A stretch of DNA of 64,000 nucleotides from Grimontia celer (GCF_900055185.1 NZ_FIZX01000001.1:186001-250000), one strand, 5' to 3'; positions 39,985 to 52,480 are shown, numbered from the stretch's first letter. Numbers and translations are program-made. Notes: generated from the sequence alone by a model not told the origin.

Positions 39985-41243
39985 TGAGCTTGTTAGTTCT
40001 CGGAATCAATCACAAGACCGCTGCGGTCGACCTGCGTGAGAAAGTCGCTTTTTCTCCGCAACAACTTCGCGATGCATTGCACCAGCTGAAAGAAAAGCAG
40101 GTAGTGCAGAGTGGGGTGATTGTGTCTACCTGCAACCGCACTGAAATCTACTGTGAAGTTGACCAGCCAAGCCCTGGCGTCGTCGTGGACTGGCTTCAGG
40201 ACTTCCATCAACTCGACAGCGAAGCTTTGCTTCCTTGCCTTTATACCCACCATGACCAAGCAGCGGCGCAGCATTTAATGCGAGTGGCGAGTGGCCTTGA
40301 TTCGCTGGTATTGGGTGAACCTCAGATCTTGGGGCAGGTTAAACAGGCTTACGCGGAATCTGTTGAGCAAAACTCAGTTAATGGTTCGCTGGAGCGTTTG
40401 TTCCACAAAACCTTTACCGTGGCTAAACGCGTTCGCACCGAAACAGATATCGGTGGCAATGCGGTATCAGTGGCTTTTGCTGCCTGTTCGCTAGCGCGTC
40501 AGATTTTCGAGTCGCTCGAAACCTCTACTGCATTGCTGGTAGGGGCAGGTGAAACCATCGAGCTGGTTGCCAAGCATCTTTTCGAGCACGATTGTAAAAA
40601 CATTATTGTTGCTAACCGCACCCGCGAGCGTGCTAAACCGTTCGCTGAGGCGTTTGGTGCGGAAATTATCTCTCTGGAAGAGATTCCAGAGCACATGCAC
40701 AAAGCGGATATCGTGATCAGCTCAACTGCTGCGCCATTGCCAATCATCGGTAAAGGCATGGTGGAAAAAGCTATCAAAGCGCGTCGTCATCAGCCAATGC
40801 TGTTGATTGATATTGCCGTGCCACGTGATATTGAAGAAGAAGTGGGTGAGCTGAACGATGCTTACCTTTACACCGTCGACGATTTACATTCGATTGTTGA
40901 GCGTAACCGTGAGCAGCGAAAAGCGGCCGCGATTCAGGCTGAAGCGATTGTTGATGAAGAAAGCGAAGGCTTTATGACATGGATGCGTTCCCGCGGAGCG
41001 GTGGACAGCATCAAACAATACCGTGCTCATTCGGAAGCACTGAAAGATGAATTGCTTAGCAAGAGCTTACAAGCCCTCGCCAGTGGCGCCGACCCACAGA
41101 AAGTGGTCGCCGAGCTGAGCAATAAATTAACCAATAAACTGATCCATGCCCCTACTCAGGCCATGCAGGAAGCTGCCAGAAATGGCGACGAGCGTACACT
41201 GGAAACGCTACGTCAGAGCTTAGGTCTGGATCCCCTGAAATAG
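39984..41243 (+). CDS. hemA: Glutamyl-tRNA reductase
   Basis: First enzyme of C5-pathway tetrapyrrole synthesis: reduces glutamyl-tRNA to glutamate-1-semialdehyde. The 419-aa product has the N-terminal [18 protein letters not shown], the catalytic cysteine in [11 protein letters not shown] at about residue 50, and the NADPH domain with [16 protein letters not shown]. It leads the hemA-prfA-prmC-sirB2-sirB1-kdsA run. A leader ORF ends on its start codon. Confidence 0.97.
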   Translation: MSLLVLGINHKTAAVDLREKVAFSPQQLRDALHQLKEKQVVQSGVIVSTCNRTEIYCEVDQPSPGVVVDWLQDFHQLDSEALLPCLYTHHDQAAAQHLMRVASGLDSLVLGEPQILGQVKQAYAESVEQNSVNGSLERLFHKTFTVAKRVRTETDIGGNAVSVAFAACSLARQIFESLETSTALLVGAGETIELVAKHLFEHDCKNIIVANRTRERAKPFAEAFGAEIISLEEIPEHMHKADIVISSTAAPLPIIGKGMVEKAIKARRHQPMLLIDIAVPRDIEEEVGELNDAYLYTVDDLHSIVERNREQRKAAAIQAEAIVDEESEGFMTWMRSRGAVDSIKQYRAHSEALKDELLSKSLQALASGADPQKVVAELSNKLTNKLIHAPTQAMQEAARNGDERTLETLRQSLGLDPLK

Positions 41244-41257
41244 TTTAAAGACCCACT

Positions 41258-42346
41258 ATGAAATCATCGATTATCGCGAAACTGGAAGCACTCAGTGAGC
41301 GCTATGAAGAAGTGCAACATCTGCTTGGCGATCCGGGTGTTATCTCCGATCAGGACCGTTTCCGTTCACTGTCGAAAGAATATAGCCAGCTTGAGGAAGT
41401 GACCAAGTGCTTCACTTCCTACAAACAAGCGGAAGAAGATCTGGAAGCGGCGCAGGAAATGGCGAACGAAGACGATCCTGAAATGCGCGAAATGGCGCAG
41501 GAAGAAGTGAAAGCAGCAAAGGCGGAAATTGAACGCCTGAGCGATGAGCTTCAGGTACTGTTGTTGCCAAAAGATCCTAACGATGAGCGTAACTGCTTCC
41601 TTGAAATCCGCGCGGGTGCGGGCGGTGATGAAGCAGCAATTTTTGCCGGTGACTTGTTCCGCAGCTACAGCCGCTTTGCTGAGAAGAAAGGCTGGCGTGT
41701 TGAAGTGGTTAACGCCAACCATGGTGAGCATGGCGGTTACAAAGAAATGATTGCCAAAGTAAGCGGTGAAGGTGCTTACGGTGTGATGAAATTTGAGTCA
41801 GGCGGTCACCGCGTTCAGCGTGTTCCTGCTACCGAATCTCAAGGCCGTGTTCACACCTCAGCGTGCACTGTTGCGATATTGCCGGAAATTCCAGAAGCAG
41901 AAATCCCGGAAATTAATCCGGCTGATCTGAAAATCGATACCTTCCGTTCATCAGGAGCGGGTGGTCAGCACGTTAACACCACTGACTCGGCAATCCGTAT
42001 TACTCACTTGCCAACGGGCACCGTGGTGGAATGTCAGGACGAGCGTTCACAACACAAGAACAAAGCCAAAGCGATGGCTGTTCTGGCGGCACGCTTGATC
42101 AAAGCAGAAGAAGAAAAACGTGCAGCTGAACAGGCAAGCACCCGCCGTAACTTGCTGGGTTCCGGTGACCGTTCAGACCGTATCCGTACCTACAACTACC
42201 CGCAAGGCCGAGTGTCTGACCACCGTATCAACCTGACGGTTTACCGTTTGGACGAAGTGATGGAAGGCGATCTGGATTCACTGATCCAGCCAATCATCCA
42301 AGAGTTCCAGGCAGACCAACTGGCGGCGTTGGCTGAGCAACACTAA
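41258..42346 (+). CDS. prfA: Peptide chain release factor 1
   Basis: Reads UAA and UAG stop codons. The 362-aa product has the GGQ loop in [18 protein letters not shown], and the PxT codon-recognition motif in [14 protein letters not shown]. Its TAA overlaps the prmC ATG by one base. Confidence 0.98.
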   Translation: MKSSIIAKLEALSERYEEVQHLLGDPGVISDQDRFRSLSKEYSQLEEVTKCFTSYKQAEEDLEAAQEMANEDDPEMREMAQEEVKAAKAEIERLSDELQVLLLPKDPNDERNCFLEIRAGAGGDEAAIFAGDLFRSYSRFAEKKGWRVEVVNANHGEHGGYKEMIAKVSGEGAYGVMKFESGGHRVQRVPATESQGRVHTSACTVAILPEIPEAEIPEINPADLKIDTFRSSGAGGQHVNTTDSAIRITHLPTGTVVECQDERSQHKNKAKAMAVLAARLIKAEEEKRAAEQASTRRNLLGSGDRSDRIRTYNYPQGRVSDHRINLTVYRLDEVMEGDLDSLIQPIIQEFQADQLAALAEQH

Positions 42347-43191
42347 TGCCAATCAGCATTGAAAATGCGCTGCGTGATGCAGCGCTTTTGTTAGCAGAGC
42401 ATCAAAGCCCCTCACCACGCATTGATGCCTCTGTGCTGCTTTGTCATGTCCTCGATAAGCCAAGCAGTTACCTCTACACCTGGTCAGATAAATCGCTGAG
42501 CGACGAAGAGAAAGCCGCGTTTAACGCGCTGCTCGAGCGTCGCAAAGTCGGCGAGCCAGTTGCTTACATCATTGGCTACCGAGATTTCTGGTCGCTACGC
42601 CTGAACGTCGAGCCCAGCACCCTGATCCCAAGACCGGATACAGAAAGGTTGGTAGAGCTGGCATTGGAGCGTTTGCCACAAGGTGAGGGCTCTGTGTTGG
42701 ATCTGGGCACAGGTACGGGGGCGATTGCGTTGGCGATTGCCAGTGAGCGCAAAGACATGGCCGTGACCGGTGTTGATCTTCGTGATGAGGCGGCTGCACT
42801 GGCTGAGCGCAACAAGGTTGAAAACGGCATCAACAATGCCCAATTTATGCAAAGCAGCTGGTTTGGCAATGTGCCAGAGCACCGCTTTACCATGATCGTC
42901 AGCAACCCGCCTTATATCGACCCGGAAGACCCGCACCTTTCGCAAGGTGACGTTCGGTTTGAGCCGAAGTCTGCATTGATTGCGGATGACCACGGTTTAG
43001 CGGATATCCGTGTCATCTGTCAGCAGAGCCCTGAGTATCTCGCTGATAGTGGCTGGTTGCTGATTGAGCATGGCTACGACCAGGGCGAGGTGGTACGCAC
43101 GATTTTTTCTGATGCAGGATTCAGCGATGTTGAGACGCAGCACGATTATGCTGGGCTGGATCGTGTTACCTTAGGGCGTTTTATTCGCTAA
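42346..43191 (+). CDS. prmC: Release factor glutamine methyltransferase
   Basis: Methylates the glutamine of the GGQ motif in RF1 and RF2. The 281-aa product has the SAM motif VLDLGTGTGAIALAIA and the catalytic NPPY in IVSNPPYIDPEDPH. It is translationally coupled to its substrate gene prfA. Confidence 0.97.
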   Translation: MPISIENALRDAALLLAEHQSPSPRIDASVLLCHVLDKPSSYLYTWSDKSLSDEEKAAFNALLERRKVGEPVAYIIGYRDFWSLRLNVEPSTLIPRPDTERLVELALERLPQGEGSVLDLGTGTGAIALAIASERKDMAVTGVDLRDEAAALAERNKVENGINNAQFMQSSWFGNVPEHRFTMIVSNPPYIDPEDPHLSQGDVRFEPKSALIADDHGLADIRVICQQSPEYLADSGWLLIEHGYDQGEVVRTIFSDAGFSDVETQHDYAGLDRVTLGRFIR

Positions 43192-43231
43192 AACCCAAAA
43201 CAATAAATCAAAAAGAGAGACCTACGGAATT

Positions 43232-43615
43232 ATGTACGTTGCATTGAAGCATACTCACCTGATGTTTATCGCCCTGAGCGTGATCTTGTTTATCATCCGT
43301 TTTGCATGGCGCATGATGGACAGCAAAATGCTTGAGAAGAAATGGGTGAAGGTCGTCCCTCACGTGATTGATACCATTTTGCTGGGAACCGGTGTGGCAC
43401 TGATTTTTGTCACCGGTTTCTATCCATTCACACCTCAAGGGATGTGGATGACTGAAAAGTTGACGTGTGTTCTGGCATACATCGCTCTTGGTTTTGTTGC
43501 CATGAAATACAGTCAGGGAACCATGTTCCGACTCTTTGCTTTCTTTGGTGCTTTAGGTTGGGTATTTGCCGCCGCTAATTTGGCTATCACCAAAACACCA
43601 CAGCTGTTGGGGTAA
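43232..43615 (+). CDS. sirB2: SirB2-family membrane protein
   Basis: A 127-aa inner-membrane protein with four hydrophobic segments (about residues 10-27, 44-62, 72-90, 100-117). It matches SirB2 (YchQ) by sequence pattern HTHLMFIALSVILFIIRFAWR and by position between prmC and sirB1. Its function is unknown. Confidence 0.9.
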   Translation: MYVALKHTHLMFIALSVILFIIRFAWRMMDSKMLEKKWVKVVPHVIDTILLGTGVALIFVTGFYPFTPQGMWMTEKLTCVLAYIALGFVAMKYSQGTMFRLFAFFGALGWVFAAANLAITKTPQLLG

Positions 43616-43617
43616 AA

Positions 43618-45295
<1,678 letters not shown>

Positions 45296-45319
45296 GGATT
45301 GACTGCCAGAGAGAAAAAG

Positions 45320-45347
45320 AAAGCCGGCGTATGCGCCGGCTTTTTCG
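45320..45347 (+). terminator. Terminator after kdsA
   Basis: AAGCCGGCG, loop TAT, GCGCCGGCTTTTT. Strong intrinsic terminator. Confidence 0.9.
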
Positions 45348-45371
45348 TGTCTGCGATTGAGTGTCCGAAGG

Positions 45372-47246
45372 TTATAACCTGAATCTGGCCAGCTCGTCAT
45401 TGAGCTGACGAGACAGGCTCGAAAGCGCCGTCGCCTGCTCTGTTGCATGATTGGCTTCGTCAGCCAGCTCATCCGACGCATTGCGCACGGCTTCTGTGTT
45501 GCGGGTGATTTCTGCCGTGACCAAAGATTGTTCTTCAGCGGCAGAGGCAATCTGAGTCGCCATGTCGCTAATTGTCGATACCGAAGTGGTGATTTGCGAC
45601 AAACTATTGGTCGCAAAGTTAGCGTCTTCCACGCTGGTCGTCGCCAAATGACGGCTGTCTTCCATGATTTTCACTGCTGACTGGGTAGTGTTTTGCAGCG
45701 TTTCAATTGTTGCCTGAATTTCGCGGGTCGAGTTGTGTGTACGCTGGCTCAATACGCGGACTTCGTCGGCAACCACAGCAAAGCCTCTACCTTGTTCACC
45801 GGCGCGGGCCGCTTCAATCGCCGCATTCAGTGCCAGCAGGTTGGTTTGCTCGGCAATATCTTGAATCGTGGAAAGAATAGAGTTGATGCTCTGAGTGTGG
45901 GAGTCCAGCTCCGCTATCACGCTGGTGGCAGATTCCACTTCTGTCGACAGGTTACCGATTGATTGCTGGCTTTGGTTCACTTGAGTAGCACCTTCCTCTG
46001 AACAACCAACAGCTTGCTTGGAAAGTTCAGCGGTATTTTCTGCACTGCCTGCGATTTCTTGGGTTGCCGCCGCCATTTGGTTAATCGCCGTCGCCACCAT
46101 ATTGATTTCATCCTGCTGACCGCGGATGCGGGTGCTGCGGATATTCGCTTGTTCGGCGGCATGGGTTGCCTGCTCAGAGAGCGATTCACCGACACTCTTC
46201 AAGTGCGTCATCATGGTGTGCATGTTGGCAACGAAGGTGTTGAAGTTATGCGCCAGTTGGCCGACTTCGTCGTTGCTGTGTGGTGTCAGACGCTGGGTGA
46301 GATCAGCATCGCCGCTGGCAATCTCTTCCATGGCCTTTGACACACGAATGAGGTCTCGGAAAAGCACGTTCACCAACCACGCTGACAGTGCCAGCACGAC
46401 AAGTGTCACAGCAAAGCTTGTCAGGATCAGGGTCGTGACTGCTGAGTTATGTGATGAAAGCTCCGTGTCCATATCCACTTCAATACCAATAATCCAATTG
46501 GCTTCCGGCAGCTCAGTAAAGAAGTAAGCCTTTTCCGTACCATTGAGAGAACTATTTAGCAGAGTACCTTGTGTCATGGCTTCGCGGACGTCTGTCATTG
46601 TCAGCGCGGCATTGTATTGTGTTAGCGGTTTGCCGTTCAGTGACGCATTGTTGTGGGCAATCAAGGTGCCATCTGCTGCGAACAGCATACCAAAGGCATT
46701 TTTCCCAAAATTGAATTGAGACAGGTCACCGACAATCTTGCGGAGACTGATGTCGCCGCCCAGTACACCGCTCAGCTTGCCATTTTGGTAGACAGGGGTT
46801 GCCAGCGTCACCATGGTTTCGCCAGTCAGGGCGTCGCGATACGGAGCGGTACAGATTGTTTTGTTCTCTCGCACTGCTTCGATGTACCAAGGACGCTGAC
46901 GGGGATCGATATCAACGCTGGCGCCGTTTGCGAGTGCCAGTGAACCGTTAGTCTGAGCGAAAAAAGTCATCGCAAAGTCGCCGGAAACCTGAAGCATCGC
47001 CAGTGCATTAATTTCATCATCGTGGGGAAGCGTTTCCACATAGCCTTCCATCGCTACATCGTGGGCTTCCAACCAGTTGGCAAAGCCCACACGAGCGACT
47101 TGAGACATACTTTCTACGCGGTTTTCTAAGCCTCGATGAGTTTGGGTAGATAATTGGTTAGCAGCCAAGAAAGATAGAATAGTTGCCATCGCGACCACGG
47201 CGATAAGGCAGGTGCCTATCAGCTTCTGCTTGAGAGTCAGCGTCAT
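45372..47246 (-). CDS. Methyl-accepting chemotaxis protein
   Basis: Inner-membrane chemoreceptor, 624 aa. A first membrane helix is at about residues 10-29, then a periplasmic dCache-type sensor ([40 protein letters not shown], a small-ligand pattern) to about 270. A second helix is at about 275-297, then HAMP and a signalling domain with the hairpin tip [30 protein letters not shown]. There is no C-terminal CheR-binding pentapeptide. The ligand is unknown; RxWY suggests amino acids or amines. Confidence 0.92.
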   Translation of the reverse strand: MTLTLKQKLIGTCLIAVVAMATILSFLAANQLSTQTHRGLENRVESMSQVARVGFANWLEAHDVAMEGYVETLPHDDEINALAMLQVSGDFAMTFFAQTNGSLALANGASVDIDPRQRPWYIEAVRENKTICTAPYRDALTGETMVTLATPVYQNGKLSGVLGGDISLRKIVGDLSQFNFGKNAFGMLFAADGTLIAHNNASLNGKPLTQYNAALTMTDVREAMTQGTLLNSSLNGTEKAYFFTELPEANWIIGIEVDMDTELSSHNSAVTTLILTSFAVTLVVLALSAWLVNVLFRDLIRVSKAMEEIASGDADLTQRLTPHSNDEVGQLAHNFNTFVANMHTMMTHLKSVGESLSEQATHAAEQANIRSTRIRGQQDEINMVATAINQMAAATQEIAGSAENTAELSKQAVGCSEEGATQVNQSQQSIGNLSTEVESATSVIAELDSHTQSINSILSTIQDIAEQTNLLALNAAIEAARAGEQGRGFAVVADEVRVLSQRTHNSTREIQATIETLQNTTQSAVKIMEDSRHLATTSVEDANFATNSLSQITTSVSTISDMATQIASAAEEQSLVTAEITRNTEAVRNASDELADEANHATEQATALSSLSRQLNDELARFRL

Positions 47247-47566
47247 GTTACATTCCTTGCATCGAACTCTTTGAAAAATAGAGGTGGGTTGTGCTGAGAT
47301 TTTTTATTTTTCGCACAACATTCCGTATCGGCCTGATAAGAGGTTGCTTTAGAGGAAATGCGTAGTTTTTTACTGTCTTAAGCTAAGAAAATGTGAGTTT
47401 GCTTTAGCGGTGATTTTGGAGAGAAAAACAAATAGGAAAAGCGCACTGGATGGGCAGCTGACAGAAGAGTATTTTCACCTGTTACAAATTAGCTTGGACG
47501 TTTAGACGTCTATATGTTGACGCCCTATCGCTTTGGGATTACCCTGCGTTTCACTTCACAAAAAAT
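47247..47566. other. Divergent control region, chemoreceptor / MetT-like gene
   Basis: 320 bp between divergent genes. Apart from the MetJ-like boxes at 47496-47511, I see no further motif and no other gene. Confidence 0.5.
47496..47511 (+). promoter_or_regulatory. Tandem MetJ-like boxes
   Basis: GGACGTTT followed directly by AGACGTCT. The second box equals the 8-bp MetJ consensus and the first matches at six of eight. MetJ binds such boxes in tandem. The site lies 56 bp before the transporter start. Confidence 0.6.
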
Positions 47567-48916
47567 ATGCAACACAACATGACACAGAAGCAAACGAATA
47601 TCGCGCCATCGGCGTTAGCACTTTTGCCCTTCGGGCTTTTCCTGTGCCTGTTTATAGGTACGGGCATTTACTTTTCGACTCAGAATGTCGATTTCGCCTT
47701 TTACCAACTTCCTGCACCGATAGCGGTGTTACCTGCCATCATGCTGGCCGTGCTGATGAGCAAAGAAAAGCTCAACAGTGCAATTGGTCAATTTATTGAA
47801 GGTGTTTCCCATCGCGACATTACCGCGATGTGTCTGATTTACTTGCTGGCGGGGGCTTTCTCAGCAGTAGCAAAAGCAACTGGCGGTGTGGATGCTACCG
47901 TCAACTTAGGTCTGGCCATTCTTCCTTCCAGCTTTATTTTGCCGGGCCTGTTTTTGATTTCTGCATTTATCGCAACAGCAATGGGCACCTCAATGGGCAC
48001 CATTGCTGCGGTTGCCCCTGTGGCTTTGGGCATTGCTGACACGACAGGTATCGATGCGGCTCTGATGGCGGGTGTGGTGCTGAGCGGTGCGATGTTTGGT
48101 GACAATCTCTCTATTATTTCAGATACCACAATCGCCGCGACACGCTCTCAGGGCTGTCACATGAAAGACAAGTTCCGTGAGAACGTGAAAATTGCAGTAC
48201 CTGCGGCTCTGGTGGCGCTGGTGATTTTCTTCTTTGCCAATGAAGTGACCCAAGCACCGGTCGCGGGTGAAATCGACTGGCTGGCAGTGTTGCCTTACCT
48301 GACCATTCTTGTATTGGCAGTATATGGCATGAATGTGTTTGTTGTTCTGACCATCGGCATCTTGTTTGCAGGTATTGTTGGCATGGCACAGACGGCTGAT
48401 TACAGCGTGATGGCATTCAGTCAGGACATCTACAAAGGCTTTGGCAACATGCAGGAGATCTTCCTGTTATCGCTGCTGATTGGTGGTTTGGCCGAGCTGA
48501 TGCGTCAGCAGGGCGGCTTGGCGTTTGTAACAGATAAACTGAGCAAACTGATCCTGTCCCGTGCCGATAAAGAGACTGACAAAGGCTCTCCTCGCGCAAG
48601 TGAAGCGGGTATTGCTGCGCTGGTCAGCATGACTAACCTGTGTACCGCGAACAACACCGTTGCAATTATCGTGGCTGGTGGCGTGGCAAAAGAGCTGGCT
48701 ACCCAGCATGATGTTGAACCAAAACGCAGCGCCAGCTTACTGGATATCTTCTCTTGTGTGATTCAGGGCATTCTGCCTTACGGTGCGCAGGCGTTACTGC
48801 TTGGCTCTATTTTTGGGCTGTCTCCATTGAGTGTTGTGAGTCAGTCGTATTACTGCTTTTTACTGGCTGTATCGGCGGCATTCGCTATATTACGAAGCAG
48901 AAAACAGCAAGCTTAA
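47567..48916 (+). CDS. metT: NhaC-family antiporter-like transporter, probable methionine importer
   Basis: A 449-aa inner-membrane protein with about 11 hydrophobic segments. NhaC-type features are GTSMGTIAAVAPVALGIAD and GVVLSGAMFGDNLSIISDTTIAATRSQGC. MetT, an NhaC-superfamily protein under MetJ control, has been proposed as a methionine transporter in gammaproteobacteria by comparative genomics. The MetJ-like boxes upstream support that role here; otherwise Na+/H+ antiport would be the default. The start at 47567 or 47579 is open, as neither has a clear ribosome site. Confidence 0.8.
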   Translation: MQHNMTQKQTNIAPSALALLPFGLFLCLFIGTGIYFSTQNVDFAFYQLPAPIAVLPAIMLAVLMSKEKLNSAIGQFIEGVSHRDITAMCLIYLLAGAFSAVAKATGGVDATVNLGLAILPSSFILPGLFLISAFIATAMGTSMGTIAAVAPVALGIADTTGIDAALMAGVVLSGAMFGDNLSIISDTTIAATRSQGCHMKDKFRENVKIAVPAALVALVIFFFANEVTQAPVAGEIDWLAVLPYLTILVLAVYGMNVFVVLTIGILFAGIVGMAQTADYSVMAFSQDIYKGFGNMQEIFLLSLLIGGLAELMRQQGGLAFVTDKLSKLILSRADKETDKGSPRASEAGIAALVSMTNLCTANNTVAIIVAGGVAKELATQHDVEPKRSASLLDIFSCVIQGILPYGAQALLLGSIFGLSPLSVVSQSYYCFLLAVSAAFAILRSRKQQA

Positions 48917-49130
48917 GACACTTTCCTGAGTCGTCATACACCTCAATTGTGGTCGATTTGTCTGCAGTTGAGGTGTTATTCGGTGATCCATGCGTCACTT
49001 TGCCTCTACCTATCTTTGATACCCAAACGAACTATTTAAACTACCCTGTGAAAAAAGCGGTTTTGTGTTCGCGCTGACATCAATTCGGCGCGGCTTTCGC
49101 TTCGTAGTAATCACGAATAAAGGTATCACC

Positions 49131-50807
49131 ATGAAAGAACGCCTCTCTCTAAAACTGGCCATTAGTGCTGCGTTACTTGCCTCAGTGGCAGGCTGTTCAA
49201 CCACCACTGAAACAACGGAAGTTGTACCAGGTTGGCAACCAGATACCACTTACAAAGTGACCATTCTTCATACCAACGATAACCACGGTCGCTTTTGGCA
49301 CAACCGCCACGGCGAGTACGGCATGGCTGCGCGTAAAACGCTGATCGATAATCTACGCGATGATGCCGAAGCTCAAGGTGCAGCAGTGCTGCTTCTGTCT
49401 GGTGGTGATATCAATACCGGTGTTCCTGAGTCTGATCTGCAAGATGCAGAACCCGACTTCAAAGGCATGACCATGATCGGCTATGACGCAATGGCTTTGG
49501 GTAACCATGAATTCGATAACCCGTTGGATGTGCTTGAGCAGCAAATGGAGTGGGCTGATTTCCCAATGTTGTCAGCAAACATCTATGACAAAGCCACTGG
49601 CGACCGTAAATATCAGGCTTACCAAATGTTTGAGCGCAACGGCCTGCGTATTGCGGTTATTGGTCTGACAACAGAAGACACCGCGAAAATCGGTAACCCT
49701 GAGTTCATCGGTGAGTTGGACTTCCGTGATCCTAAAGAAGAAGCGAAAAAGCTGATTGCTGAACTGGAAGAAACCGAGAACCCTGACATCATCATCGCTG
49801 CAACGCACATGGGCCACTACGAAGATGGCCGACGTGGTATCAATGCTCCCGGTGATGTGGCACTGGCTCGCTACCTGAATGGAGGCTCGCTGGACATGAT
49901 TGTGGGTGGTCACTCACAAGAGCCTGTTTGTATGGAAGGCCCGAACATGTACAACAAGTCGTTCAAGCCGGGCGACGAGTGTAAGCCGGACAACCAAAAC
50001 GGCACCTGGATTGTTCAGGCGCACGAGTGGGGCAAGTATGTAGGTAAAGCGGACTTTGAATTCCGCAACGGCGAGTTGAATCTGGTGTCTTACGACCTGA
50101 TCCCTGTGAACCTTAAGAAGAAAATCAAGGTGAACGGTGAGAAGAAACGAGTCTTCATCCAGAACGAAATTCCTAAGGACAAAGCGCTTTATGACTTCCT
50201 GAAGCCTTATCAGGACAAAGGTCAGGAGCAACTGAACGTGAAAATTGCAGAAACCAATGGCCATCTGCAAGGTGATCGCAATGTTGTTCGCTTCCAGCAA
50301 ACTAATCTGGGTCGTCTGATTGCAGCAGCGCACAAAGACCGTGCAAAAGCAGACTTCTCGGTAATGAACTCCGGTGGGGTCCGTGCCTCAATCGAAGAAG
50401 GTGACGTGACCTACAAAGATGTGTTGACGGTTCAGCCATTTGCGAACATGGTGACATACACCGACATGAGTGGTGCAGAAGTGCTGGATTACCTGAACGA
50501 AGTGGCAACCAAACCAGTTGACTCAGGTGCTTACGCACAGTTCTACGGCATCTCAATGACAGTGTCACCTGATGGCGTGAGTGATGTTGTGATTGGCGGT
50601 GAGCCGCTGGATGCAAACAAAACTTACCGCTTTACTGTACCTAGCTACAACGCAGCCGGCGGCGATGGTTACCCGAAACTGACTGACCACCCTGGCAACG
50701 TGAACACTGGCTTTGTGGATGCAGAAGTACTGAAGGATTACCTGGAGAAAAATTCTCCAATTGATGTGAACAAGTACGCGCCAAATGGCGAAATTACTTA
50801 CAAGTAA
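49131..50807 (+). CDS. ushA: 5'-nucleotidase lipoprotein (UshA/NutA type)
   Basis: Hydrolyses extracellular nucleotides so that nucleosides can be imported. The 558-aa product has a metallophosphoesterase domain (HTNDNHGRFWHN, GGDINTG, GNHEFDN, ATHMGHYEDGRRG, GGHSQEP) and a C-terminal substrate domain (NSGGVRASIEEGDVTYKDV, YNAAGGDGYPKL). The signal peptide ends in LLASVAGC, a lipobox, so it should be lipid-anchored, as known for the Vibrio enzyme NutA. The start at 49131 places that signal correctly. Confidence 0.95.
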   Translation: MKERLSLKLAISAALLASVAGCSTTTETTEVVPGWQPDTTYKVTILHTNDNHGRFWHNRHGEYGMAARKTLIDNLRDDAEAQGAAVLLLSGGDINTGVPESDLQDAEPDFKGMTMIGYDAMALGNHEFDNPLDVLEQQMEWADFPMLSANIYDKATGDRKYQAYQMFERNGLRIAVIGLTTEDTAKIGNPEFIGELDFRDPKEEAKKLIAELEETENPDIIIAATHMGHYEDGRRGINAPGDVALARYLNGGSLDMIVGGHSQEPVCMEGPNMYNKSFKPGDECKPDNQNGTWIVQAHEWGKYVGKADFEFRNGELNLVSYDLIPVNLKKKIKVNGEKKRVFIQNEIPKDKALYDFLKPYQDKGQEQLNVKIAETNGHLQGDRNVVRFQQTNLGRLIAAAHKDRAKADFSVMNSGGVRASIEEGDVTYKDVLTVQPFANMVTYTDMSGAEVLDYLNEVATKPVDSGAYAQFYGISMTVSPDGVSDVVIGGEPLDANKTYRFTVPSYNAAGGDGYPKLTDHPGNVNTGFVDAEVLKDYLEKNSPIDVNKYAPNGEITYK

Positions 50808-50847
50808 TCACATTATTCCCTCGCGAGGAAACTCGCGATAGAGACAA

Positions 50848-50877
50848 CAAGGCACTGGTGACAGTGCCTTTTTTTGT
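50848..50877 (+). terminator. Terminator after ushA
   Basis: AAGGCACTG, loop GTGA, CAGTGCCTT followed by TTTTT. Confidence 0.88.
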
Positions 50878-50948
50878 GTCATTATCAGCGGGATAAAGCC
50901 CTGAACTCTTGATGGTTTATTTCAAGAGCAGAATCAGAGAGAAAGGAT

Positions 50949-51428
50949 ATGACACCGGCAATTACACTGGCGGAAAAATCAGGCATTCATTTTCACGTTC
51001 ATAGTTATGAACATGACCCGAATAACACCAACTTCGGGTTAGAAGCGGCAAGTGTGATGGGGCAAGATCCGGCGCGCGTTTTTAAAACCCTGCTGTTTGC
51101 GATGAACGGAGACCCGAAAAAGCTGGCTGTTGCCATTGTGCCGGTTTCTGGTCAGTTGGATTTAAAAGCGGCGGCGAAAGCTGCGGGTGCAAAGAAAACC
51201 GAAATGGCGAATCCAACCATCGCAGAAAAGACGACAGGTTATGTCGTAGGTGGCATCAGTCCGCTAGGTCAAAAAAGGCGTTTACTGACGCTTTTGGATG
51301 ATACGGCTCAAGCCTTTGAAACCATTTACGTCAGCGCGGGCAAACGTGGCCTTGAAATTGAACTTTCTCCCTCAGATTTACTCTCACTGACACAAGGAAA
51401 ATTTGCCGCGATCGGCAAGGAGGGGTAG
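50949..51428 (+). CDS. ybaK: Cys-tRNA(Pro) deacylase YbaK
   Basis: Trans-editing enzyme that clears Cys mischarged onto tRNA-Pro. The 159-aa product matches YbaK with [39 protein letters not shown] and the [16 protein letters not shown] loop. It starts at ATG behind AAAGGA. The three genes to lysE are close-packed. Confidence 0.96.
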   Translation: MTPAITLAEKSGIHFHVHSYEHDPNNTNFGLEAASVMGQDPARVFKTLLFAMNGDPKKLAVAIVPVSGQLDLKAAAKAAGAKKTEMANPTIAEKTTGYVVGGISPLGQKRRLLTLLDDTAQAFETIYVSAGKRGLEIELSPSDLLSLTQGKFAAIGKEG

Positions 51429-51431
51429 TTC

Positions 51432-51851
51432 ATGCGCAAGAGTTGGTGGGTATTCGTTATGTTGGGTTTACCTCTGACGGCCTTTGCTGGAAAAGAACAT
51501 TCTGCATTGATGGCATGCTACAAAGCATCTGAGACAAACGTTGAAGTCACTGCGTGCTTGGATAACCACTGGAAGGTGGCACAGGATGCATTGAACAAGA
51601 CAGAAACCGCGCTTAGAGCACACTTTAAAAAGTTGGATGAAGTATCATCGGCGTCCGACGCGCTCCCCATTTTGACGAGCTCAATGGAAGGGTTCCAATA
51701 CTGGCGTGAAAACCAATGTAAAATGGTGGAGGCGAGCTATGCCTCAGGCTCCGGCAGTGGGCAGGGATACCTTAACTGTATGATTGAACTGACGAATGAA
51801 CAGATCATTCGCCTGAATAGCCTGATGGGCGTTAAAGGAGGCGCTAAGTGA
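51432..51851 (+). CDS. Exported DUF1311 (LprI-like) protein
   Basis: A 139-aa periplasmic protein with a signal peptide (about residues 1-19, ending TAFA). The mature part has four cysteines and the DUF1311 pattern (LNKTETALRAH, QYWRENQCKMVEASYASGSGSG, CMIELTNEQIIRL). The relative LprI of Mycobacterium inhibits lysozyme; that role here is inference. AAGGAGGGG lies before the ATG. Its stop overlaps the next start by four bases. Confidence 0.82.
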   Translation: MRKSWWVFVMLGLPLTAFAGKEHSALMACYKASETNVEVTACLDNHWKVAQDALNKTETALRAHFKKLDEVSSASDALPILTSSMEGFQYWRENQCKMVEASYASGSGSGQGYLNCMIELTNEQIIRLNSLMGVKGGAK

Positions 51852-52462
51852 CATTTTCCGTGTGGCTTGGTCTGGCATTGGTGTGTATTTTAGGGGCAGT
51901 TTCCCCGGGACCGAGCCTTGTGGTGATGATGCGACACAGTCTGGCAGGAGGCCGCTTACACGGCATTGTTGCTGCTTGGTCACATGCGTTGGGTGTTGGT
52001 TTCTATGCGTTGCTAACACTTCTTGGTCTAGCCGTTATTCTCAAAGAATCCCCCACGCTTTTTACCGCTATCGCCTATGCGGGTGCCGCTTATCTTGCCT
52101 GGCTCGGCATTAAATCTCTACGCGCGAAAGGCGGAGTCGCAGCCAAACTGGAAAAAGGGGAAAAAACCACCCTATGGGAAGCGGCACGAGATGGCGCCAT
52201 GATCTCCGTTCTCAATCCTAAACTGGCACTTTTCTTCCTTGCCCTGTTCAGTCAGTTTGTTGCCATCGGCACCGATACGTTCAGTCGTTCGGTGATTGTG
52301 ATAACACCGTTTGCCATTGATGGCCTTTGGTACACCTTAGTGACCTTGGCGCTCTCGTCTCCGCTTATGCTGGAAAAACTGAAGCAAAAAGCGGTGCTCA
52401 TTGATCGTCTGTGTGGCGTCGTGCTCATTGGCCTCGCAGTTCGGGTTGTAGTGACGCTATAG
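51848..52462 (+). CDS. LysE/RhtB-family exporter
   Basis: A 204-aa inner-membrane protein with six hydrophobic segments and the family signature LGAVSPGPSLVVMMRHSLAGGRLHGI near the N-terminus. It probably exports amino acids or homoserine lactone-like compounds, the substrate being undetermined. It begins with GTG overlapping the upstream stop (GTGA). Confidence 0.9.
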   Translation: MTFSVWLGLALVCILGAVSPGPSLVVMMRHSLAGGRLHGIVAAWSHALGVGFYALLTLLGLAVILKESPTLFTAIAYAGAAYLAWLGIKSLRAKGGVAAKLEKGEKTTLWEAARDGAMISVLNPKLALFFLALFSQFVAIGTDTFSRSVIVITPFAIDGLWYTLVTLALSSPLMLEKLKQKAVLIDRLCGVVLIGLAVRVVVTL

Positions 52463-52480
52463 GTAGACAATATCCAGAAC

